Positions 12,023 through 23,431 of a stretch of DNA of 64,000 nt are shown here, one piece after another. This DNA comes from Okapia johnstoni. Taxonomy: Eukaryota > Chordata > Mammalia > Artiodactyla > Giraffidae. Both the position numbers and the translations under genes were made by a program. Location of the stretch: the NCBI GenBank assembly GCA_024291935.2, contig CM044314.1:25766001-25830000 (forward strand), in the 5' to 3' direction. Numbering within the stretch: position 1 is the stretch's first letter; every line of letters starts with the position of its first letter. The notes below the pieces were generated by a model, which made no database searches, had not been told where the DNA came from, and saw nothing but the letters and a program-made list of their open reading frames with translations.

Positions 12023-12153
12023 TTAGCTGCTTTCTTCTGTGCAAAGTGATTTAATCAGGCTTTCTAGAGTGGCTTCAATGCCCAGCACACCCAGTAGGGT
12101 TCGGAAGCTGAGAGGAGCAGTTTCTATGACTCCGTTCTTGTCCAGTTCCAGGG
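12023..12153 (-). CDS. CENPP: CENPP terminal coding exon and stop
   Basis: Read on the - strand, a TTTACAG acceptor is followed by two bases that complete an alanine codon. Forty-two further codons follow: LELDKNGVIETAPLSFRTLL, then GVLGIEATLESLIKSLCTE and a short serine end before TAA at 12025-12023. This is the C-terminus of centromere protein P. CENP-P belongs to the CENP-O/P/Q/R/U group of the constitutive centromere-associated network, where its RWD-type fold pairs with CENP-O. The last residues (TEESS) differ from the human end, but the core is intact. The gene converges on IPPK: the two stop codons are 2.47 kb apart. Confidence 0.95.
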
Positions 12154-12496
12154 CTGTAAAGAAAACAAATTGGGTAAGACAGTTCACCAAGACACTTCCT
12201 CATTCTCAACTGGCCGCGCTAAAGGGAAGCCAGGACGACTGAATCACCACCTTGAACCAAGCACCTCCCCACATGCCTGAGGCAGAGATCAGGCATTCAT
12301 AGCCTAGGAGGGCCTTAGAGGGGCAATCCCACTACTATGTGCTTTTTGAGTGATAATGGACAAAAAAATATTTTGAAAACCTATTTTAAAAGTACATCAG
12401 TGAGATTTTTTACTTTTGATTCTTGCCATATAAAACCAGATGAAATGAGTAGGTGTCTGTGTTGAGCACAGTAAGAAATCACCATAACATCCCTAC

Positions 12497-12588
12497 CTCG
12501 CATCGGCACTTTGGTGAGAAGATCCAGCTTTGGCAAAACCTTCCCTTCTTCATCTATTTGTATCCTCCAAACAATGACTAGTTCGAAC
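12497..12588 (-). CDS. CENPP: CENPP penultimate coding exon
   Basis: On the - strand, CTCTTTCAG precedes an exon of 92 bases. It starts with the last base of a split glycine codon and encodes FELVIVWRIQIDEEGKVLPK, then LDLLTKVPMR, ending CGAG|GTAGGG. This is a hallmark beta-strand segment of the CENP-P RWD domain and differs from the human version at only a few positions (for example M for Q near the end). Phases match both neighbours: one leading base from the glycine split after 13711, and one trailing base that pairs with the two leading bases of the terminal exon. The intron to the terminal exon is 343 bases. Confidence 0.96.
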
Positions 12589-12789
12589 CTGAAAGAGGTA
12601 AGATGCATTGCTGAGTGCTTTTAAAATCGGACTAAACTGTATGCAGCACTTGACTCTCTCTAGAGGAGAGGATGCCTACATGGGCAGGAACGCTACTCTC
12701 TTCCCAACCACCCTTGGACTTGGTGCTCTTCCCCAAGGCTGTGCTCAGACTCCCTTGATTTTAAAGACCCACAGCTGAAGAGAGAGTAT

Positions 12790-13270
12790 GGCCAGTTAAA
12801 CATGAGAAGATATTCAACATCATTAACATACAGGAAAATGAACATAGTGAGATACTGTTTTGTGCCCGCTACATGTTAGTGTGACCGTACAAGTGAAGTA
12901 CAGGATATCCAGCAACAAGAACTTAAAAGATTACTGGTGGGAAATACGAATTGGTAAACTACTTTGAAAGGAATTGGCAGTGATAGCTGAATCTGCCCTA
13001 TGACCTAGGAATTTCATTTCTAAGTATATGCTCAAGAGAAGCCTGTGTACTTGTGTGCCCGAGGACATAAACAGGAATGTTAGAAATAGTGTAAGATAAT
13101 GATAACCCAAAGGCCCAAGACTTGACGAATGCAGAAATACATATATTCACCTAATGGAGTGTAAGCAGTAAAAATGAATTAGCTACAGCTATAGGCACCA
13201 CCATAGGCAAATTTTGGAAATAATGTTGAATAATAAGGCATGTTCCAGAAGCTTACATAACTACACCATT
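12790..13270 (+). mobile_element. Ancient L1-like (L1M/HAL1) fragment
   Basis: This decayed + strand sequence resembles the end of LINE ORF2: a block of hosts-like 'ACCTAGGAATTTCATTTCTAAG' type corresponding to the AIPLL motif, then a MALE-like 3' region. It lies in the CENPP intron, antisense to that gene. No frame survives. Confidence 0.55.
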
Positions 13271-13710
13271 TTAAGGCTTGGAACAAAGCATCTTTAGGTG
13301 CAGGTCACAGAAGTACATCCTGCCCACGTGCACAGTGGGCGGAAGGAGACCTGGATGACTTCTCCCCTCACTCAATATTTGCGGACTCCCCACCTTTCCT
13401 GAAATAAGTTGATGAAAATATAACTCCACCCCTCTGGCTTCCCCTCCATGGCTTCCCAAGGACGAGCAGTGAGACCGGACTTTTCCTTACAGATCCCATT
13501 TGTGTTTACAGTCCCCATGTTCCCCTCCTCCCTCACCCAGCAAGCTCCCCCTGGTGCTCTCCTGCCATCGCTGCTATCTGTTATGACTCCACAGACACAT
13601 CTCAAGATGTCAGTTAAGTAGTTTACATTTGTTTTCTACTATTTGTAATCGTTTTTAACAGGAAAGAACTGTCTGGTTGGGGAGGGACTTGGCGGGGCCT
13701 GTGCACTCAC

Positions 13711-13790
13711 CCAGGTTGACTGGGGTTCCTAATGCCCATGCAGCTGGAGGAGGCCCCCTCTGAGAGCTGCACAGCCTCTGGGTACTTTTC
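13711..13790 (-). CDS. CENPP: CENPP internal coding exon (third from end)
   Basis: The - strand exon is bounded by CTCCCCACAG and CCTGG|GTGAGT. It is 80 bases, phase 0 to phase 2, and encodes EKYPEAVQLSEGASSSCMGI followed by RNPSQP and two bases of a glycine codon. It corresponds to the CENP-P segment about 100 residues from the C-terminus. This is the last CENPP exon I can place in the window. The preceding exons (the 'FFRSLHFFVEWFEY' region and the coiled-coil N-terminus) were looked for on the - strand up to 64000 and not found, consistent with a very large intron. Confidence 0.92.
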
Positions 13791-16470
13791 CTGTGGGGAG
13801 AAGAAACGGTTAGAGAAATCTGTGGGGTGTGTCTTGCATTCCCGGAAAGTCTAATTATCAGGTGTGCCACTTTCTCATTTAGGCATCATGGCATCCTGGC
13901 CATGGCCATCCCCGCTCCTGGCTTCTGTGCTCATCAGCACTGCCTGTTCTAGATCTCTACTGCCACACAGCCTCCTGGATTCCACACTATCAACCACCCA
14001 GTTAACAGGTTACATAGCTCCATTCTGATTTTCCTGGCTTGTCTACCCAGGGCCCTGCAGCATTTGGCCAGCATCCTTCCTCTGTCTTGTCTTGTGACCT
14101 GGACAGCTTGAGGAGGCTGGTCACGCATGCTGGCCATCCTGATGACTGAAGTGAGGTGCTATATGCCAGGCTTCTCATTGTAAAGCAAATGTTTTTCTTT
14201 AGAGGTTTAGCATTTGGCCCAAAAGCCTTTCAAACTGAGGTCCGTGGGCTTGCCACTCCAACAATGGATGCTTCCACTCTGTCTTCACACTTGCTGGTGA
14301 ATGACCCTCCCATGCATACTAGTAACTGCATGCAGACGGCTCCTGCACAGCCAGCGTGGGGCTACCTCAGCTCTCCTGGTGACCTATGGGTCTCCCCAGG
14401 CATGGTGTCTGGCTATTCTGGGTAACAGGTTTTCAGAAAGTATGCTCTGCTAGAGGTCAGGTTCATGATGAGATCATATACCGTTTTAGAGTCGAAAGTA
14501 TTCTCTTAAACGAAAATGAAGTAGAATTTCACAAATTTCTAGGGGTTGACTTTTTCCCCCCATGTAATAGTTTTGGAAATGTCTGCTTCTTTCTGTTATT
14601 TGTAGTAGGCCCTGGGAAGCTCCAGTATTAGACTTGACTTGTAGGTCATTAGAACAACAAAGCTTTGCAGGAATCTGAACAGAATGTTTACAACCGAGTA
14701 ATGAGTGGCTCTGTCTCCAGTTCTTGGAAAACTTTTTGTTTGTTCTTGTAAGAATAGATTGTGGGGTTGGGGTGATATGACAGAGACTTGAAGTAGGCTC
14801 CACAGTGAGATTTCAAGTTCCATAAGGGACAGCTTTTGAAAGACATATTTTCTTTCCCTCTTCTTACAGCTCTTGCTATAGAAACGGACACCTGGGCTGA
14901 ATGTAAACCCTGCCACGTCCCAAATCCAAACCTACACCCTGCCCTTGGGGCCACACTAAGCCTCATGGAAGGACAGTGAGATGCAGCTTCATCTGAGAAA
15001 TGCTTGGTCTAGCAGCCAGACAGCCCTCCTCCCCCTGCAAGACAAGGGACAGGGCTGGAACTGTGTGTGGGCAGAACCTATGGGCTTCAGAGGATGGGGC
15101 CTTCCTGAGGCCACAGGTACTTGTTGGGCTGAACAAAATAAGCTCCCTCAAATGAGGTCTTGTGGGGACAAAGATGTGTCACAACTTTTAAAGGACCAGC
15201 CCACATATCAGTGAGCTTGCTGCCAGCGTGTGAGGCCAGTGCTCTCAGACCCGTGTGTGAAAGATGCTGATGGAGCAAGAACACATCCAAACACCAAGCC
15301 ATTCTGACCAAAGGCTGGGGTGGGCCTGGTTTAAACTTACAGATGATTTCTAATTTCAGGGAAACAGTTTTTATGAGAAAATGTATACCTAAATTTTTTA
15401 AATGGAAAGTGCTGGCTAGTTTTTAAACCTCAGGCTCTTCTAAATTAATAACAACTGTATGAGGAATGTAAAGGAGAACATGTGACTGCGGCAGTGTAAC
15501 TTCCAGGCTGAGCTGAAAGCACGTGGCTTGGGCCAGTTCCAGCGTGAGGCCCAAGGGCTTGGTCTGCCTCCAAGCAGACCTCAGCCTCTCTAGGCCTTCT
15601 TCTCATGAGTAAAAGGAGGGTTTAGATTAGAAGCTTTCACTAAAAGAAAAAAAAAAATAATAAAATGTACTCCTTTTAGTTTTTAAAATAAAAACCAAAA
15701 GTAGAAATGCTGACATTAGGAAGAGATTGGGCATTTCTGGAGAGCTCTTAGGCACTTGTGCAGAAAGTTTCCTTTTATACAAGTTAATAATATTGCCCCA
15801 TGATTATCCAGCTTCATTCACTTGCCTGGTGACCTCAAATATTCAAAGGTGACAGGAAGAAAGCAACTAAAGGCTGAAGAGCAGCCCAGAGACACAACAT
15901 AAACAGCAAAGTCTAGATACCATCGCTGATAGTTAGAAATACAAAGCGTGGGTCTCATCGACAGAGTGTACACATACAAGTGGCCTGGAAGGAGAAGACA
16001 GAAAAGTTGGAAAAAGTGATACAACTAAATGCAAAGTGGGTCTGAGGTCACAGCCAAATATCAGTACATTTCAACAGCAATTAAAAGTTTTACATATTAC
16101 TGTATTTGACACTCAAAAAAGACAACAGAATCACCAAGAAAGGATTAAGATGATGTACTCAAGTAAGGCAGCCATCTGGCCAGTGTGTTTTAGAATATTT
16201 AACATGAAAAATAGCTACAAACACAAAAAAAAGGTTGATAGGAAAGTTATCAGCCTGACTTGGAAATCACCTTAGACACTTCACATTCTGCCACTAGTGA
16301 AACTAAGGTCCAGGCCTGGCACCTAAAGGGAGGGAATGGGAGGCTTGTGCTTCACAGTGTTGTTGGGAAGGCTGGGAACAGGCTGCGTTGTGCTGATCCT
16401 GTGCATACACTGGGCCTGTCAGTCTTTCACAGGAAGTTTGTCCTAAGTGGTGATTCAAAATGGATGTTTA
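13791..16470 (-). other. CENPP intron, 5' part in window, nothing recognised
   Basis: Mostly unique-looking sequence with moderate GC from 13900 to 15600. An A-rich run lies at about 15643-15665. Several 60-106 codon frames occur on both strands without family resemblance or splice context. Confidence 0.5.
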
Positions 16471-16584
16471 GAATTTTCCTGGTGGTCCAGTGATTAAAGA
16501 CTCCATGCTCCCGATGCTGGGGGCATGAGTTCGATCCCTGGTCGAATTAAGATCTGGCATGATACACAATGCAGCCAAAAAAAA
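16471..16584 (+). mobile_element. CHR-type tRNA-Glu SINE (short form)
   Basis: Head TTTTCCTGGTGGTCCAGTG, then GAGTTCGATCCCTGGTC and a GCAGCC(A)n tail ending in G-rich sequence. Confidence 0.88.
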
Positions 16585-18343
16585 GGGGTGGGGGATGTGT
16601 GTGTGTTTATTTAGCTGCTTGCCATGTGCCTGGAGTCTGTAGTCAAGAACTCCCCTGGTGTTTATGATAGAAAAAATGGTAGCTGTGAGAAAGCTGGGAA
16701 TGTTATTCATCCCAGTTTTCTATCTGAGACCCACTTTACTGTTGGAATGGCTGCTGGATGCTGGTCCAAAGGGAAGAGAATTTTAAACAGAAGTTTAGAG
16801 AAAACCAACCATGTGTTACGGATCAGTCATACCATCCCAGTTCACTCGCCCCTGCCACTTAAATGAATGGGAAACCTTGAATCTTGAGTTTAAATGTACC
16901 CTTGAGTGTTCAGATATCTAGAGCGAGTGGTAGTCATGATACCCGTCATCCCTGGACACTCTGTGGCATTTCCCCAAACAGGGCCACCTTCCTGCTTTAC
17001 CAAAACATAACATTCCAACCAGAAATTTTCAAATGTTCCCAGCTCCCCGCCACCCCCCTCCCCGCCTCCCTCCACCCCAGGCAGTTTTGGCAGTTTGGAA
17101 AATGAGGCCTCTTGGGCCTCGGTCCAGGTCTGCTGTCTCCTCACGATGCCACATTGGGAGTGCTCCAGAAATGCTGCTGTGCTTCTGGGGTGACCTAAAA
17201 GCCACCCTTTCCCCTCTGTTATTGGAATTTTCCAAGGGGACATCATGAGACCAGGCCACTGTCTAGCTCCTCAGTCAGACATCCACTCACCAGCTTGGGC
17301 CTGCTGCTGCCTCAAAGCTGAGTCAACCACACGAGGGGTGCCAAAGGATGACTGTCTCCATCATTCCTTCCACACTGGCAAGTAGATTTCCACCAGAAAA
17401 ACAAGCTTTTACTTCTCCCTTATTTATTTTCTATCGGCATTGACTCACAGATCACTGATTTATTCAACGTATATCAGTCTTTCTTCAGGAAGCTGATGGT
17501 ATTTAGAAACCAAGACCTAGGCTTATTGCTCCTGGGGCTTTGGTGGCTTACAGGCTCTCTCAGGGGAAAGAACTTGGTAAGACAGGTTGGTGTGACACAT
17601 GCACGAGCATGCACATACCAGAACCCCTTGGGATCCTTCTGCACATACATACTAACAAACAAGCAGGTGACGACCTCAATACCTCTGTCGACCCCCCAGA
17701 ATTCTCTAGCCTTCTTCCCTCTACGGCTATAAAATCACTCTATTCCTAGGAAAGAAGAAAGCTTACACAAATAATCCCTTTATACCGTCCCTGTTTAGAA
17801 TGGAAAGGGGAAAGTTAGGCAAGCAAAATCAGTCAAATATATAGCCAAGAAACATACATCCTGCAATAAATCTGAAGGCAAGTGTACCCTTGAAAGATCT
17901 ACTCCATTAAGAGTACTAGACAATAAACATCACTTCAGGTGGGGATACAAGTCCAAGAAGTAGTTCTTAAGATTTTTAAGATTGTCATTTTCATTCTAAT
18001 TGGGTAGCAATTGTATGCTTTTATATGTAGTCTGTTCCCTTCTAGACTAATAATTAAAAAGCAAAGCAAGTTGGTTTCTTTTATAATAGTCAGGAATGAT
18101 ACTTAAGAAGCTGAATACACACACACACATACATGTAATAATCAACACTAGAAACACTTTAGAGGTAATTTCACAACTTTCTCTTCATTTTATTATGTAA
18201 TTATGCCAGCAAAATAATGAAATGCAGGCAGATGATGAAAGTAATATTCAGATTATTCACTGGCAATTTTATTGTTACTAATAAAACTCTATTTTATATA
18301 TCTCAAAGTAATGTGCAAAGCACTGAAACTGATTATAATTTAA
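16585..18343. other. Interval with no recognised gene
   Basis: It includes a C/CA-rich pyrimidine stretch at 17040-17082 and a short (CA)n at 18118-18129. No exon of CENPP or other gene is recognised. Confidence 0.5.
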
Positions 18344-18358
18344 AGTTACTATGGTCTG

Positions 18359-18536
18359 GGGACTTCCCTAGTGGTCCAGTGGCTAAGATTCTGTGTTCCC
18401 AATGAAGGGGGCTTGGATTCAATCCCTGGTCAGGGAACTAGATCCCACATGCTGCAACTAAAGATTGCATATGCCACAGCTAAGAGCCAGCACAGCCAAA
18501 TAAAAAAAATACTTTTTTAAAAGTTAAAAAAAGAGA
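18359..18536 (+). mobile_element. CHR-type tRNA-Glu SINE with 15-bp target duplication
   Basis: GGACTTCCCTAGTGGTCCAG head, GATTCAATCCCTGGTCAGGG and an A/T-rich tail. It is flanked by the exact direct repeat AGTTACTATGGTCTG at 18344-18358 and 18537-18551. Confidence 0.95.
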
Positions 18537-18654
18537 AGTTACTATGGTCTGATTTAAATTTTTTCATAGATTCACGGACTTTTTGAGCTTTTAAGGTGTT
18601 TTCTCTTTCAAAAGACAAATTACACGTCCACACTGCCACATACAATTTACTGAC

Positions 18655-18860
18655 CTCTTAACAATTATAGGCCCCATGTCCTTAACATTCATTAGCTCAT
18701 TCAAAGATGACAGCAGTCATATGAAGCCATTGGTATAATGCCCATCAAATGAAACAGGCTCGAAAAAATTAAGATATTTGCTCAAGATTGCACAACTAGT
18801 AAACTGATTCAAATCTAAAGCAATCAGATTCCAAAACCTGAGCTCATAAATAATACTGCC
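18655..18860 (-). mobile_element. MIR SINE, antisense
   Basis: It reads like the reverse complement of MIR: the 'AAGATATTTGCTCAAGATTGCACAACTAGTAA' type core (written here in part) and a closing 'AATACTGCC'. Strongly diverged. Confidence 0.7.
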
Positions 18861-19093
18861 ATTTCACATTTCTAAATTCAAATAAAGTTGTAATACAGAG
18901 GCCAAGTGTGATTACAATCAACTTGTAACATAATTCATGCCTGCAACTGATTTTGAAGGTAGCAACAAAACCATTTTGATTGGGAAACATAATAGCCCCT
19001 AAAGGTTTGTTCACATGTTCCATATGGTATAAGACTTATTAGGTCCCTAATGGTAACGGGCTCCTGATCTAGTGCAAGCAACTTGCTGTGTGT

Positions 19094-19210
19094 ATATTTT
19101 TTGGCTGTACTATGTGGCTTGCTAGATCTCATTCTTGGACCAGAGACTGAACCCAGGCCATGGCAGTGAAAGCCCGGAATCCTATCCACTAGGCTGCCAA
19201 GGAAATCCCC
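19094..19210 (-). mobile_element. CHR-type SINE, antisense, short form
   Basis: TTTTTTGGCTGTACTATGTGGCTTGC through GGACCAGAGACTGAACCCAGG to CTGCCAAGGAAATCCCC, the antisense of the tRNA-like head. Confidence 0.85.
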
Positions 19211-20049
19211 TGTGCCTATTTTTTATTAGAGGTTCTTAGTTTTCTCTCCAGAGGAGTGAGGTTGCATTGCAGAGTCCAGGCCCCTTTTAGTAGTGACAAG
19301 CTGTTTCACATAGGCCTTCTGTCAGGGTGAGGATGGACTGCCTCTCATATAGACTTTCTACTAATTCTCCTCCTACCCACAGCCCCTCTTTCAGAGGTTC
19401 CACAGAACAAATCAACCTCCTTCAGGGGTTAGGTCTCAGCTTCCTCTGGGCCTCATCAAACTATGATTATCTGCTTCCTGAATGTACTGCTGCCTTCCTC
19501 TGGCCTATTATTCATCTTTGTGTATTATGTCTTTTAAAACTCTCTCTACTGTCATTTCTGAAGGATTTTAGCAGAGTGGCTGATGAAGGTGGTATGTTTC
19601 AATGGTCCATTTTTGAGGCCTTTTACATTTATATTTTCAATTTTCCCTCAAGTTGATGAATAGTTTGGGTATAGAATTTAAGGTTTAAATAGTATTTAAA
19701 TTACATTTTATATATAAAGCTAATGATATATGTCCAAACTTGTATTCTAGAGTCCTAAGTTAAAATACCTTCAGTTTTTAAAAATGGAAAGAAAATAAAT
19801 AAATAATTAAGTCAACTCATGTCCTTAGAAATAGAGCAAATCCCTATCCCGGGACAAAGTAAAAGAGGGCATAAATAATGTTTGTAAATAAAATTTTAAA
19901 TGGTTCAAATCTTGTACTATATCAAGTCCTGATAGCTTTATTTTCATAAAACAAAATGAATATTGGGCAAGAGAATTAAAATGTGAGAGAGGAAACAAGT
20001 CTTGGTGAAATAATCCAATTTATTCTATTTGCACAATAGTTCTAACTTT
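19211..20049. other. Interval with no recognised gene
   Basis: AT-rich. A 109-codon + strand frame at 19327-19656 has no recognisable domain and no obvious splice-site context. Confidence 0.5.
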
Positions 20050-20225
20050 GCCAGATCTTTACACATTTATTCACAAGATACCTTTATGAATCAGGGATAT
20101 AAAATTATGCACACTTTAAAAATAAGGAAAAAAAGGCTCAGAGATTTGCAAGGCTGCTCCAGTGACCCTGAGCCCAAAGTAAAGAAGCCAAGCTGAGCTG
20201 GCTTTCTAACTCCAATGCCTTTCTT
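20050..20225 (-). mobile_element. MIR SINE, antisense (diverged)
   Basis: Antisense MIR pattern: ACATTTATTCAC at the left and AAAAATAAGGAAAAAAAGGCTCAGAGA in the middle, corresponding to the 'gaggaaactgaggctcagag' core. Confidence 0.55.
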
Positions 20226-20364
20226 GAAGCAAATTTCAGGTGACCCGTGGTCCAGATCAGAGTAAACTCACCCTGAAACCAATAAGGCTTATGCTTCAGG
20301 GACCAACAGCTCCCTCCCTGTGCATGGGCTCCTTTAGACCCCCTCTACTGAATTTAAAACAAAT

Positions 20365-20600
20365 AATTTTTTAGAACAGTTTTAGATTGACAGAAAAATT
20401 GGAAGGATAGTACAGAGTTCCTATATTATTAACATCTCATACTGGTATGGTATATTTGTTACAATCAATGAACCAATATTGGAATATCACTTTTATAACT
20501 GAAGTCTATATTTTATTTAGCTATCTTAGTTTTTACTTAATGTCCATTTTCTGTTTCAGAATTCCCACTCAGGATCCCACATGACATTTTTGTGAGAGGT
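20365..20600 (-). mobile_element. Old L1 3' UTR fragment (L1ME type), antisense
   Basis: TTAGAACAGTTTTAGATTGACAG and the following block are typical of an antisense L1ME 3' end. A similar copy occurs at 44605-45430. Confidence 0.55.
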
Positions 20601-21649
20601 AGGAAAATTCACCTAGATCCTTACTCTATACCTTCTTATGTCCTGCCATGGGTTTAAATATTATGCTTATTTATTTTAATAAGGGGCTCCCATTTTTTTT
20701 TACATAAAGACTCTTAAGAGAAAATGCATAGTTGTTCTTTGGGTCTTAGAATAATACATCTTGCCGTCTGGCAGCACTCTTAGGACCAGGCCAGAAGAAG
20801 GGGTCAGCTGATCCTGGGCTTGACTTGAGACTCAAAATAGGTAACGAGAGAAGCAAACATGAAAACGCTTTCACATATGCGTCTGTCTACAGATCATCCA
20901 TGAACTGGCAAAATGCAACTTATAATAATTCAAACCTTCAGCATGAACTAGCTCTTGAATTGATTGAGGGCAGAGGATTTTCTTTGCTGCCTTGTCCTGA
21001 AACTGCTTTATTTTCCTAGAGAACTTCTTAAGTAAAAGTATTTCAAATTCATCCTCTCACACACAATGAGACCTACACACATGATGAACTTGGATTGACT
21101 AATTCATCACTCAAAATGATGTGCAGAGTGGCTATTGTGTGGAACTATTGTGTACTGTCAGACCTGTTTTTCTTTGCCTGGCAAGCTTTCTTATTACCCT
21201 TACTCTGGCAACAGACCTGTCCCTTTCACAGGATTGGCTCAGGTCATCACAGACTGTTAGCTCCTCACGAACAGCATATAATGTACCCTGGGCCAGCTGA
21301 CAGATGCTGGGAGGACAAAACCTTTTCCAGCAGGGGCTGTTCAGTGGGCTGCCTCTTCCAGGCTGTGTGAGGCCTGTGTGTTGCCCTGATAGACATCCAG
21401 CAGAGAATTGTACAGAAATGAGGGCCTCGTAACAGGAGGGAAAATCCTCTATCTTGATGTGATGCCCACATGCAGGCTACCCTTTCTCTAACTGTCTGAA
21501 CTACTCCAGCCCTCTACTACAACTGGAGTGACTAACTTTCCTTTTTGTTAAGCCAATGTGAATTTACATTTCTGTCCGTGTTGAAAGAGCTCCAATAAAA
21601 ACACTGGGCACTTTGTTAAATGCTGGGTATGTCCTGGAACAAAATAACA
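20601..21649. other. Interval with no recognised gene
   Basis: Unique-looking sequence. Frames up to 91 codons are not recognisable. Confidence 0.45.
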
Positions 21650-22250
21650 CTGAACATCAGGAAAGTAAAAATAAAAACTACAATAGAATACCACAACATA
21701 GATACCTGAATGGCTACAACAACTGACAAAACCAGTGTTGAAACTGATATGAGCAACCGTTACCCTCACACCCTGCTGGTGAGAGTGTAAATAGGCACAG
21801 TTATTTTGACAGCACCTCCAAAAGCTGAACATACATCTACCCTAAGCTTCAGCAATTCTACCCAACGTAAACATGTACCTGTATCACCAAAAGACATGCA
21901 CACAGCAGCACTGTTTACAGCTGCCAGGACCTGGAAAGGGCCAGGGACAGAACCCCGGGTGAATGCTCTGTGGCTCATCCACATGACAGAAGGCTCAAGT
22001 GCTGTGAAATGAATGATCACCAGTTATACTCCACATGGACGGATCTCAGGGATAGTGTATGCAGTGACAAGCACCAACCCCATCCTGTAGCACCTGTGGC
22101 AGGTGGGTGGGCCTTGGGGCTGCTCCTGCTCTGCTTCCTCTTCCAGTCAATGGTTCTGTAATTTTGTGAAAAATCATCCAACCGTGCAGTTATGACATGT
22201 GTGCCCTTTCCTGTATCTATATATTTCAACAAAAAATACAAAAGATAGCA
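21650..22250 (+). mobile_element. Ancient L1-like fragment
   Basis: It follows the L1 ORF2 3' pattern on the + strand: a hand of 'CACCCTGCTGGTGAGAGTGTAAA', 'CAGCAATTCTACCC' and 'GCAGCACTGTTTACAGC' blocks. Heavily decayed. Confidence 0.65.
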
Positions 22251-22649
22251 TCCCTCAGCCCATGAAGTATACAACCTAGTGAAGACAGACAGTAAGCAAG
22301 TAAACACAGAAATGCTTCCCCTCTGCCTCTGCCATCCAGAGTGGAGAATGCTTTGTTTTTTTTCCTCACCCAGAAGCCCAGTAGCCATCTCAATTACTTT
22401 GCTATCTCTTTTGGGTCTTCTCCAGCTATATCATATCTGTCCTGAAGAGCCGACCCTAACTGTATGAAATATGAACAGATGTTCTAGGATTTGGGACAAA
22501 GAACATAAAATCTATTTTCTTTTACCTGATCATCCTGAATTAAGGCTAACAATCTGTAAGCCTTTCTTGATGCTGAGGTGTCTGAAATACTGTTTTGTAA
22601 AGTAGTCAATATGCCTTTTCTTGGGTCACCACTGATAGCCAAGGGTGCA

Positions 22650-22769
22650 TTTTTTGTTCGGCCATGCTGCACTGCAATGTGGGATCTTATTCCCTGACCA
22701 GAGATCAAATCCATGCCCTTTGCAGTGGAAGCATGGAGTCCTAACCACTGGACTGCCAGGGAAGTCCCC
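22650..22769 (-). mobile_element. CHR-type SINE, antisense, short form
   Basis: GTTCGGCCATGCTGCACTGC, CCCTGACCAGAGATCAAATCC and CCACTGGACTGCCAGGGAAG at the end are the antisense tRNA-Glu-like SINE. Confidence 0.9.
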
Positions 22770-23151
22770 AAGAGTCCATCTTTTGATAGGTATTTTCTGG
22801 ATTTCTTTTTCCTTGAAGGTCTTATCTTATGCACAATAAATTTTTATTATTTTTGTGTGTGCCCTAACTAATGTTTTCACCGCATTCCCATTCTCTTGGT
22901 ATTTCAGTATGTGGAAAGGCTTAAAGTTGTCTGAAAATATGGAGATTTTACTGTTGACTTCTTCTTGGCTCATTTATATAACAGTTCAATTGCTTAACAC
23001 TTCTCTATTCTGAAAATATGGTCCACGTGACTTAAATTAGAATTAGTTGAATCACATTTGAGATAAGTGGGCCAAAAGCTGCAGCTTAAAATTTTTTTGG
23101 TACCTGAAAATTTTACTTGTAAAGGTATTTGTTTGAATGTTTGTAAACTTT

Positions 23152-23413
23152 TTGGCTGCACTGGGTCTTTGTTGCTGTGCGTGGGCTTTCTCTAGTTGCG
23201 GCAAGCGAGGGCTACTCTCTAGTTGTGGTGCCCAGGCTTCTCATTGCAGTGGCTTCTCTTGTAGAGCACGGGCTCTAGAGCGCATGGGCTCAGTACTTGT
23301 GGTGCATGGGCTTAGTGGCCCCGCAGACATGGAATCTTCTTGGACCAGGGGTAGAATCCGTGTCCCCTGCACTGGCAGGTAGATTCTCAACTACTGGACC
23401 ACCAGGGAAGTCC
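23152..23413 (-). mobile_element. CHR-2 SINE, antisense, with target duplication
   Basis: Complete antisense body from TTGGCTGCACTGGGTCTTTG to CTGGACCACCAGGGAAGTCC. It is flanked by TGAATGTTTGTAAACTTT (23134-23151) and TGAATGTTTGTCAACTTT (23414-23431), an 18-base duplication with one change. Confidence 0.95.
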
Positions 23414-23431
23414 TGAATGTTTGTCAACTTT

